Below are positions 6,064 through 11,857 of a DNA stretch of 11,857 nt, piece after piece. The notes beneath the pieces were generated by a model. The model was not told the origin of the DNA, did no database searches, and saw only the letters and a program-made list of their open reading frames with translations. Source of the DNA: an uncultured Bacteroides sp. (GTDB lineage Bacteria > Bacteroidota > Bacteroidia > Bacteroidales > Bacteroidaceae); assembly GCA_900553185.1 (NCBI GenBank), contig USCT01000037.1:1-11857 (forward strand), given 5' to 3'. Position 1 is the first letter of the stretch. Each line of letters opens with the position of its first letter. Position numbers and translations under genes: made by a program.

Positions 6064-7464
6064 TTACCAACATTCTAAATCCTGTTCAATATCTTTCATC
6101 CGTTCTTTATGAAATACAGGACTTTTAATCCCTTTCCGCTTTTGTTCCAGGTAATCGTCCAGCAAACGGAAGGCATATTTTCCCAGCAGGAAGATGGCTA
6201 TCAGGTTACAGATGGACATCAGGGCCATGGTGACATCGGCCAGGCTCCATACCAGATTCAGGCTGGCCAGTGAACCGAACAGGACCATACCTCCTACCAG
6301 TATCCGATAAACGATGACCGGCCATTGGCGTGAGGTAAAGAAGCGGATATTGGCCTCTCCGTAATAATAGTTTCCAAGAATGCTGCTATATGCGAAAAAC
6401 AATGTGGCAATGGCTACGTAGATACCGCCAAGGCTGCCTACTTCATTAGTCAGTGCAGCCTGTGTAAGTTGAATGCCATCCAATCCGCCGTCTATGTGTT
6501 CTTTGCTGAACAGAATGATGAATGCCGTGCATGAACAGATGAGAAGAGTGTCTGTGAAGACTCCCAAAGCCTGTATGAATCCCTGTTTGGCCGGATGGGT
6601 AACATGGGCCGTAGCTGCTGCGTTCGGGGCTGATCCCATACCGGCTTCGTTGCTGAACAGTCCGCGTTTGATACCTTGCATCAGTGCGGCTCCGATTCCT
6701 CCTCCTACGGCCTGGTGCCATCCGAAGGCATTGCCGACAATCTGTTCGATGACGGTTGGAATCCGCTCGATGTTGCTCAGGACGATAAACAGGGCCAGGA
6801 CGATGTAGCCTACAGCCATGACAGGCACAATGATGCTGCTGAATGTGGCAATCCGGTGTATGCCTCCGAAGATAATGAACAGGGTCAGTACAGATATGAC
6901 AGCTCCTGACAGCCAGGGCTCTACGGAGAAGGCGCTTTGTAAGGCGGCACTCATGGTGTTGCTCTGTACGGAATTGAAGGCAAATCCGAATGTAATGGTG
7001 ATCAGTACGGCAAAAAGGACTCCCATCCAACGCTTTTTCAGTCCTTTTTCCATGTAGTAGGCCGGTCCGCCGATGTATGAATGTTTTCCTTTTATTTTAA
7101 AAAGCTGAGCCAGTGAAGATTCTACGAAAGCACTGCTGGAACCCAACAGGGCGATAATCCACATCCAGAAAACGGCTCCCGGACCGCCTACGGTAATGGC
7201 AGTGGCTACACCCGCCAGATTACCTGTACCTACACGGCTGGCCAGTGAGATTGTGAAGGCCTGAAACGAAGAAATATGTTTTTCGTGACCGTTAATCCTG
7301 GCTGGTGAGTCGCCCAGCAACCGGATCATTTCTCCTAGCATACGGAATTGTACGAAGCGTGTCTTTATGCTGAACCATACGGCACATCCTAGCAGCATGG
7401 CTATCAGAACATAGGTCCAGAGTATATTGTTTGTTTCGTTGATGAATTGTGTAAATAGTTCCAT
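6064..7464 (-). CDS. Sodium:alanine/glycine symporter, AGCS family
   Basis: This 466-residue inner-membrane protein belongs to the AGCS family (TC 2.A.25), which imports alanine or glycine with Na+. The sequence shows about ten to eleven hydrophobic segments, beginning at 13-33. Family signatures are clear: SRVGTGNLAGVA (76-87), the GGPGAVFWMWIIALLGSSSA signature (93-112), YIGGPAYYMEKG (130-141) and GIKRGLFSNEAGMGSAPNAA (264-283). The last contains the conserved loop thought to help form the substrate site. Length is normal for the family and the C-terminal tail is charged. The start is 5 bases after the stop of the AlbA-like gene, so the two are almost certainly cotranscribed. No separate promoter is seen. 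Alanine versus glycine preference cannot be decided here. Confidence 0.94.
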   Translation of the reverse strand: MELFTQFINETNNILWTYVLIAMLLGCAVWFSIKTRFVQFRMLGEMIRLLGDSPARINGHEKHISSFQAFTISLASRVGTGNLAGVATAITVGGPGAVFWMWIIALLGSSSAFVESSLAQLFKIKGKHSYIGGPAYYMEKGLKKRWMGVLFAVLITITFGFAFNSVQSNTMSAALQSAFSVEPWLSGAVISVLTLFIIFGGIHRIATFSSIIVPVMAVGYIVLALFIVLSNIERIPTVIEQIVGNAFGWHQAVGGGIGAALMQGIKRGLFSNEAGMGSAPNAAATAHVTHPAKQGFIQALGVFTDTLLICSCTAFIILFSKEHIDGGLDGIQLTQAALTNEVGSLGGIYVAIATLFFAYSSILGNYYYGEANIRFFTSRQWPVIVYRILVGGMVLFGSLASLNLVWSLADVTMALMSICNLIAIFLLGKYAFRLLDDYLEQKRKGIKSPVFHKERMKDIEQDLECW

Positions 7465-7469
7465 GAAGT

Positions 7470-8108
7470 TTATTGGTCTGGTTTAAGTTTAAAATAAAAT
7501 GTATGTTCTCTGAATACGGGCTCTACCAGGTCGAAACGGATGAAATCTGCCAGTAGGCTGATCACTTGTCTTCGTGGCATTCGGGAAAGTCTGACACATT
7601 TGTTCAGTGTAAGTTCTCCATGTTGTCCCAGCAGACTCAGCACGTGTTGTTCCTTTTCTGTGTAGGTGACCATTACTTCCCTGTGATTGTGACGCCAGAT
7701 ATCCAGATGTACCGGGGTAGCCAGAATATTTTCGTCTTTGATGCGTATGAAGGCTTTCGGCTTGTTTTCCTCGTCGAGGGCATAAACGGGTTTTTCCTGG
7801 CTTTCGGTTACATAGACTTCCAGTACATCTTTTCCTTCTACCTTATATATATGGTTTTCTGGTGTGATGGGAGGCTTGCAATACATGGTAGCGGCGGCTT
7901 CTATCATATAGATTTCTTCTTCCGAACGTATGCCGGCTATTTTTCCGTTATCCTTTACTCCGATCAGTAATCGTCCTCCTTCTGTATTGGAAAATGCTGA
8001 CAGGCTCCGGGCTATCTTGCGTGCATCCGTAATGGCAAACTTAAAGTCCTGGTGTACGTGTTCACCCTCGGTTACCAGTTGCTGAATATAGTTTTGAGTC
8101 GTTTTCAT
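7470..8108 (-). CDS. Short AlbA_2/Schlafen-type domain protein with possible winged-helix tail
   Basis: The chosen start is the ATG at 8108 (MKTTQNY), giving 212 residues. The frame can be extended seven codons to a TTG at 8129, but those codons overlap the promoter box at 8119-8126. Residues 14-60 match the AlbA_2 (divergent AAA_4/Schlafen-like) pattern: EGEHVHQDFK, then AFSNTEGGRLLIGVKDNGKI (38-57). Members of this family are nucleic-acid binding or regulatory proteins. Residues about 148-208 look like a winged helix: YTEKEQHVLSLLGQHGELT, then SRMPRRQVISLLADF (175-189) as a recognition-helix candidate. Many family members have a long additional C-terminal part that is absent here. Tight linkage to the symporter suggests shared expression. 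A regulatory role for that transport is possible but only inferred. Confidence 0.8.
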   Translation of the reverse strand: MKTTQNYIQQLVTEGEHVHQDFKFAITDARKIARSLSAFSNTEGGRLLIGVKDNGKIAGIRSEEEIYMIEAAATMYCKPPITPENHIYKVEGKDVLEVYVTESQEKPVYALDEENKPKAFIRIKDENILATPVHLDIWRHNHREVMVTYTEKEQHVLSLLGQHGELTLNKCVRLSRMPRRQVISLLADFIRFDLVEPVFREHTFYFKLKPDQ

Positions 8109-8118
8109 GTTCAATCGG

Positions 8119-8126
8119 CAAAAATA
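8119..8126 (-). promoter_or_regulatory. Probable -7 box of the AlbA-like gene and symporter unit
   Basis: The minus strand reads TATTTTTG, matching TAnnTTTG. It lies between the terminator of the preceding cysteine desulfidase unit and the ATG at 8108. Only 10 bases separate the box from the ATG, so the transcript would be nearly leaderless. No good -33 TTTG is seen at 19-20 bases, because that position lies in the terminator stem. Confidence 0.45.
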
Positions 8127-8130
8127 CAAA

Positions 8131-8186
8131 AAAAGAAGGCTCTCTTTCCGTAAATTAAAATCTTTTAGGAAAGAGGGCCTCTTTTT
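8131..8186 (-). terminator. Intrinsic terminator closing the dsbD-cyuA unit
   Basis: Arms at 8131-8149 and 8168-8186 pair nearly end to end, with one bulge and a wobble, around an AT-rich loop. On the minus strand the GC-containing stem is followed by a long U-rich run. It begins 22 bases after the stop of the desulfidase gene and precedes the promoter of the next unit. Confidence 0.8.
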
Positions 8187-8208
8187 ATGCTGGCACGTGT
8201 CTGTATAC

Positions 8209-9507
8209 TTAGTAACAGTGTTTATGCGTCATGATATCGAGTACCATTTTGTCTGTTTCGTTCATTCCTTCTGAGCCGATACGGGTCAGGTTCTGGATGC
8301 TCAGGTCTACATCGTCCTCGATGATACCTTCTACGGCAGTTACACATTTTTGTTCCATTGCCAGGATGGCCGAAAGTACGGCGGTAGACACTCCGCTGGT
8401 CAGTTTCAGGGCACAACTGGGTTTTGCTCCGTCGCAGATGATACCGGTCAGGTTGGCGATCATGTTCTTCACCGCGTATGCTACCTGTTCGTAACCTCCT
8501 CCCATCAGGTAGGTAATGCCGCAGCTGCTTCCTGTTGCCGCTACCACACATCCGCATAAGGCAGAGAGTCGTCCCAAACTCTGCTTGATGTAGATAACCG
8601 TCAAGTGACTCAGTGTCAGGGCACGTATCAGTTCTTCTTCGCTTTTTCCGTTGTCTTCGGCATATACCACTACCGGTAGGGTAGCGGCTATTCCCTGGTT
8701 CCCACTACCGGAATTACTCATAACCGGAATCATGGCTCCGGCCATACGGGCGTCGCAGGCAGCCGATGTATACGACAGGATGTGGGTGAACGTATTGTCA
8801 CCCATCAGATGTTTCTCGCTACGGCTTTCGCGGAGGGTCTTTCCCAGTTCGTGGCCGTAATTGCCTGCCAGTGAGCGTTCAGCGGCGGCCTTGTTCAGAC
8901 GTTTGGCTTCCAGAATGAACCGGATTTCTTCTATCGGAGTCGTGGTGGCAAACTCGAAAACCTTTCTTAAATTCAGATTCACTTCCTTGTTGCCGGTGCT
9001 GCTGCTTGAATCGCTGCGGATATTCAGCAGAACTTCATCGTTGAGGCTTTCGTACACGAAGTGTGTGTGTCCGCCGCTGATGATGGCAGTAGCCTTGTTG
9101 CCGTCGGCTTCGCAGCATACTTCGATGTACAGCTTCTCTTCGATTCCTTCTTTCAGCGAAATCTGGATAGTCTGTGCATCAATCATGCGCTTGCCTTCTT
9201 CTACCGCTTCGTGTGTACAGTCTTTCAGTACTTCCAGTCCATATTCTGATTTGCCGATAAGGGCTCCCAGGGCGATTGCGATGGGAAGGCCTATCATGTC
9301 TGTGCCAGGGATTCCTACTCCCATGGCATTTTTCAGTATGTTGGCACTCAATTGTGCGGTGATGCGTTGCGGGTGTCTGTTGTTAAGTATTTCTGTCGCT
9401 TTGGCTACGCACAGCGCTACAGCGATGGGTTCCGTACATCCGATGGCCGGAACCACTTCCTGGTGAATCAGGGCAATAATCTGCTCTCTTTCTGATTTCT
9501 CAAGCAT
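8209..9507 (-). CDS. cyuA: L-cysteine desulfidase, CyuA/UPF0597 family
   Basis: This 432-residue cytosolic protein belongs to the family of E. coli CyuA (YhaM) and the archaeal L-cysteine desulfidase, often annotated as serine dehydratase alpha family. The enzyme converts L-cysteine to pyruvate, sulfide and ammonia using an [4Fe-4S] cluster. Cys24 (in VVPAIGCTEP), Cys318 (in SALCGC) and Cys358 (in GIICDGAK) match the three cluster ligands I recall for the archaeal enzyme, including the 40-residue spacing of the last two. Other visible motifs are MGVGIPGTD (62-70), SNSGSGNQG (264-272) and TGSSCGITYLMGGG (325-338). Length is normal and the frame intact. It starts 8 bases after the dsbD stop, so it is the second gene of that transcript and needs no promoter of its own. 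A serine-deaminating activity cannot be excluded from sequence. Confidence 0.88.
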   Translation of the reverse strand: MLEKSEREQIIALIHQEVVPAIGCTEPIAVALCVAKATEILNNRHPQRITAQLSANILKNAMGVGIPGTDMIGLPIAIALGALIGKSEYGLEVLKDCTHEAVEEGKRMIDAQTIQISLKEGIEEKLYIEVCCEADGNKATAIISGGHTHFVYESLNDEVLLNIRSDSSSSTGNKEVNLNLRKVFEFATTTPIEEIRFILEAKRLNKAAAERSLAGNYGHELGKTLRESRSEKHLMGDNTFTHILSYTSAACDARMAGAMIPVMSNSGSGNQGIAATLPVVVYAEDNGKSEEELIRALTLSHLTVIYIKQSLGRLSALCGCVVAATGSSCGITYLMGGGYEQVAYAVKNMIANLTGIICDGAKPSCALKLTSGVSTAVLSAILAMEQKCVTAVEGIIEDDVDLSIQNLTRIGSEGMNETDKMVLDIMTHKHCY

Positions 9508-9515
9508 GTTTCGTT

Positions 9516-11516
9516 TTATTTTTTATAATTCTTCAATCCGGTCTCCAAAAAGTCAATGTACTTCTGGACATCTTCGTCGTATGAATATGATTTATTCAGC
9601 GGTTTTCCCTCGTTGTCAATCAATACATAGAACGGCTGGGCGTTGGCTCCGAATTTGGCACGCTGCAGGTAACTCCATTTGTCGCCTATGGTACGTAATG
9701 TCCGTTCTTTTCCGTTTTCGGTGATGCGGATAGGTTCCGGTAATTTTGTTTTTTCGTCTACGTATAAAGTTATCAGAACGTAATCGTCATTCAGCAGCTG
9801 GCTGACTTTCGGGTCGGTCCATACGGAAAGTTCCATCTTCCGGCAGTTTACGCAACCGTAGCCTGTAAAGTCGAGCATGACAGGTTTTCCGTTCTGGCGC
9901 GCATATTCCATTCCGGCGTCGAAATCATTGAATTTGGCGTGTACTTCGTTTTTGTACAGGTTGAAGTCCTGGGTCTGCATTGGTGGTGCAAAAGCGCTGA
10001 CGGCTTTCAGCGGTGCTCCCCAGAGGCCCGGTATCATATAAACGGCGAATGCCAGTGAGAACATGGCCATGAAGAAACGGGTTACACTGACTTTGTTGTC
10101 ATCGTCATCGTGCGGGAACTTGATTTTTCCAAGCAGATACATGCCCAGCAATCCGAAGATGACAATCCACAGAGCCAGGAAAGTCTCGCGGTCCAGAATC
10201 CGCCAGCCGTATGCGAGGTCGGCAACCGACAGGAACTTCAAGGCGAAGGCCAGTTCCAGGAATCCCAGTGTTACCTTGATGACGTTCATCCATCCGCCTG
10301 ATTTAGGCATGGATTTCAGCATGGAAGGGAAGAGTGCAAACAGGGTGAAAGGAAGTGCCAGTGCGATGGCGAATCCCAGCATACCGATGGCCGGAGCCAG
10401 ATAGCTGCCTGTAGACGATACTTCCACCAACAGGAATCCGATGATAGGACCGGTACATGAGAATGAAACCAGTGACAGGGTAAAGGCCATCAGGAAAATA
10501 CTCAGCAGACCGGTTGTCTTTTCGGCTTTGCTGTCGATGGCGTTGCTCCAGCTTGACGGGAGGGTAATTTCGAATGCTCCAAAGAAAGAAGCGGCAAATA
10601 CCACCAGCATCAGGCAGAAGAAAATATTGAAGATGGCGTTCGTGGAAAGTGAGTTCAGGGCATTGGCTCCCCAGATACCGGTGATGATCAGTCCCAGTCC
10701 TACATAGATGACTACGATGGAAGCTCCGTAAGTCCATGCATCGCGGATTCCTTTTTTCTTGTCTTTGGAACGTTTCAGGAAGAAACTTACCGTCATCGGG
10801 ATAATGGGCCATACACAAGGTGTAAACAAGGCCAGCAGTCCTCCTACCATACCGGCAAAGAAGATGTATATCCAGGTATGTGATTCGTTGTTGATGTTTT
10901 CGCCGTAATCTCCAAGTTCTTTGATTACCGGCTGCCAGTAATCAGCAGTAGAAGTCTTGTCGATAGCGGCCGATGCCGTTTGCAGGGTATCTGTTGCTGT
11001 TTCTTCTGTTGCCGTTTCGGCAGTGGTTGTTTCTGACTGTTGTGCGGCGGTGTTTCCGTCTGCTTTTCCGGCAAATGAGAATTCCACGCTGGTTGGAGGC
11101 AGACAATTTTCGTCGTTGCATGCGCCATATTCCAGATAACCTACAATTTTATAGTTTCCTCCCGTCAGTTTTATTTTCTGTACGAAAGTAGCTTGTTTTT
11201 CAAAATAACGGACTTTCATATCGAAGATGGGATCCATTTTTTCAATTTCGTTTCCACGGGGTGTTAATTTACCTACCACTTCGGCGCCTTCTATCTTGTC
11301 TACATTAAATGTGGCCGATATAGGTCCTCCTTCCGGCAGGTCAGTAGAGTAGATGTGCCATCCGTTTTCTACGGCACCCGAGAAGATGATTTCGGCTTCA
11401 TTGGCAGAAAGAGTTTTTAACTCGGTTTTGAATTTTACCGGTTCCTGAATCTGTGCCAGTACGGGCAAGCACAACAAGGCCATGACAAGCCAACTGATGA
11501 AATGTTTCTGGGTCAT
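9516..11516 (-). CDS. dsbD: Thiol:disulfide interchange protein DsbD
   Basis: This 666-residue inner-membrane protein moves electrons from cytosolic thioredoxin to periplasmic thiols. Residues 1-21 look like a Sec signal peptide ending at VLA. The periplasmic alpha domain (about 24-150) carries the Cys pair in GACNDENCLPP (Cys133, Cys138). A Thr/Ala/Glu-rich linker (about 152-190) joins it to a transmembrane domain of about eight segments (215-500). That domain carries FTPCVWPIIPM (Cys234) and FSCTGP (Cys354), the redox pair of the membrane channel. The C-terminal thioredoxin-like gamma domain (about 520-666) has the active site GYGCVNCRK (Cys555, Cys558). All six expected redox cysteines are present, so the protein is complete. 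It is the first gene of a unit with the cysteine desulfidase. A -7 box at 11570-11577 lies about 50 bases upstream. Confidence 0.95.
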   Translation of the reverse strand: MTQKHFISWLVMALLCLPVLAQIQEPVKFKTELKTLSANEAEIIFSGAVENGWHIYSTDLPEGGPISATFNVDKIEGAEVVGKLTPRGNEIEKMDPIFDMKVRYFEKQATFVQKIKLTGGNYKIVGYLEYGACNDENCLPPTSVEFSFAGKADGNTAAQQSETTTAETATEETATDTLQTASAAIDKTSTADYWQPVIKELGDYGENINNESHTWIYIFFAGMVGGLLALFTPCVWPIIPMTVSFFLKRSKDKKKGIRDAWTYGASIVVIYVGLGLIITGIWGANALNSLSTNAIFNIFFCLMLVVFAASFFGAFEITLPSSWSNAIDSKAEKTTGLLSIFLMAFTLSLVSFSCTGPIIGFLLVEVSSTGSYLAPAIGMLGFAIALALPFTLFALFPSMLKSMPKSGGWMNVIKVTLGFLELAFALKFLSVADLAYGWRILDRETFLALWIVIFGLLGMYLLGKIKFPHDDDDNKVSVTRFFMAMFSLAFAVYMIPGLWGAPLKAVSAFAPPMQTQDFNLYKNEVHAKFNDFDAGMEYARQNGKPVMLDFTGYGCVNCRKMELSVWTDPKVSQLLNDDYVLITLYVDEKTKLPEPIRITENGKERTLRTIGDKWSYLQRAKFGANAQPFYVLIDNEGKPLNKSYSYDEDVQKYIDFLETGLKNYKK

Positions 11517-11569
11517 TGTTCGTTTGTTTATGTTTTTATGATTTTAGAATGTTTTCTTGTATGGACGTG

Positions 11570-11577
11570 CAAAGTTA
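11570..11577 (-). promoter_or_regulatory. Probable -7 box of the dsbD-cyuA unit
   Basis: The minus strand reads TAACTTTG, an exact TAnnTTTG match followed by C, as is common in Bacteroides. It would give a leader of roughly 45 bases before the dsbD ATG at 11516. No TTTG is found at the expected -33 distance. The next 150 bases to the right (to about 11733) are AT-rich and show no gene, repeat or RNA that I can recognise. Confidence 0.6.
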
Positions 11578-11733
11578 TATTTTTTGATGATATGTTTGTA
11601 TGTTTACGAATGAAATCTTACTGTAAATTGTTTATCAGTTTGATAAGTGATGTGTACAATATTTTTCTTGTATGCGAATTTTAAGTGAACAGGAAGAACG
11701 AAAAGGAATATTATTAAAAAAATACTTCAAAAG

Positions 11734-11764
11734 TTTGCATAGTTAAAAAATAGTTGTACCTTTG
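11734..11764 (+). promoter_or_regulatory. Promoter of tRNA-Ser, near-perfect Bacteroidetes consensus
   Basis: TTTG at 11734-11737 is followed by exactly 19 bases and then TACCTTTG at 11757-11764. This matches both the -33 and -7 elements of the Bacteroidetes primary sigma factor. Transcription would start near 11771, about 40 bases before the tRNA. Confidence 0.85.
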
Positions 11765-11784
11765 CATCGCTTTTGAAAGGAAGC

Positions 11785-11807
11785 ACTTCAGTAAAGCGTT
11801 CTGAAGT
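11785..11807 (+). repeat. Hairpin in the tRNA-Ser precursor leader
   Basis: ACTTCAG (11785-11791) and CTGAAGT (11801-11807) are a perfect 7-base inverted repeat with a 9-base loop, ending 3 bases before the mature tRNA 5' end. An alternative pairing, CGCTTT (11768-11773) with AAAGCG (11793-11798), uses part of that loop, so the two stems would compete. It may guide 5' processing, or may be incidental. Confidence 0.5.
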
Positions 11808-11810
11808 TTT

Positions 11811-11857
11811 GGAGAGGTGGCAGAGTGGTCGATTGCGGCGGTCTTGAAAACCGTTGT
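11811..11857 (+). tRNA. tRNA-Ser (anticodon TGA), 5' part
   Basis: The sequence starts GGAGAGGTGGCAGAGTGGTC, characteristic of bacterial tRNA-Ser. The anticodon stem GCGGT/ACCGT encloses the loop CTTGAAA with anticodon TGA at 11845-11847. The window ends just after the anticodon stem, so the long variable arm, T arm and 3' end are not seen. Confidence 0.93.

Noticed and set aside
6017..6073. Upstream extension of the 209-residue protein to an ATG at 6073
   Set aside because: It would span a strong TATCTTTG box and overlap the symporter stop; the ATG at 6016 fits promoter and spacing.
6446..7030. A 194-codon minus-strand frame inside the symporter gene
   Set aside because: The translation is Arg/His-rich shadow sequence of the AGCS reading frame.
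8861..9466. A 201-codon plus-strand open frame opposite the cysteine desulfidase gene
   Set aside because: It lies wholly antisense to a gene with clear family motifs, has biased Ser/Arg-rich composition and no promoter or recognisable domain.
10303..10818. A 171-codon minus-strand frame inside dsbD
   Set aside because: It is an out-of-frame shadow of the transmembrane domain, and dsbD is continuous with all its motifs.
1..11857. CRISPR array, insertion sequence or long tandem repeats
   Set aside because: No regularly spaced repeats, transposase frames or terminal inverted repeats were seen.

Overview
The window looks like a Bacteroidales chromosome (Bacteroides, Phocaeicola or Parabacteroides type). 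The signs are repeated upstream boxes of the Bacteroidetes form TAnnTTTG, genes without clear Shine-Dalgarno sequences, and a protein set typical of that order. It contains the right end of an integrated phage-like element, a tRNA-Trp gene beside that end, a run of minus-strand chromosomal housekeeping genes, and the 5' part of a tRNA-Ser gene at the right edge.

Region 1 (1-4542) is the prophage end. The plus strand carries the C-terminal part of a tail tape-measure protein, then, with a 4-base ATGA overlap, a large tail structural protein. These run towards a tyrosine recombinase on the minus strand, with only 37 bases between the two stop codons. Upstream of the integrase lie two inverted repeats, a cluster of three TGTCCG hexamers and an intrinsic terminator. 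Next comes tRNA-Trp(CCA), whose 3' end faces the integrase. This is the usual layout of a tRNA attachment site, but the second att copy lies outside the window, so the exact boundary is not proven.

Region 2 (4616-8208), all minus strand, is chromosomal. In transcription order it holds a short AlbA_2/Schlafen-like protein with a possible winged-helix tail, an AGCS sodium:alanine/glycine symporter 5 bases downstream, a conserved protein of unknown function with its own promoter, and a uracil-DNA-glycosylase-superfamily protein after a long hairpin.

Region 3 (8131-11577), also minus strand, is a two-gene unit. A full-length DsbD-type transmembrane thiol reductase is followed after 8 bases by a CyuA/UPF0597 L-cysteine desulfidase, and a strong terminator closes the unit. 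Both proteins concern thiols: one exports reducing equivalents to the periplasm, the other breaks down cysteine to pyruvate, sulfide and ammonia.

Region 4 (11578-11857) is AT-rich and intergenic. Nothing is recognisable from 11578 to about 11733. A near-perfect Bacteroidetes promoter and a leader hairpin then precede tRNA-Ser(TGA), which is cut by the window edge.

I do not see a clearly new defence, CRISPR or biosynthetic system. The points most worth checking are the tRNA-Trp attachment site, the atypical catalytic motif of the integrase, the hexamer cluster beside it, the dsbD-cyuA pairing, and the uncharacterised 209-residue protein.
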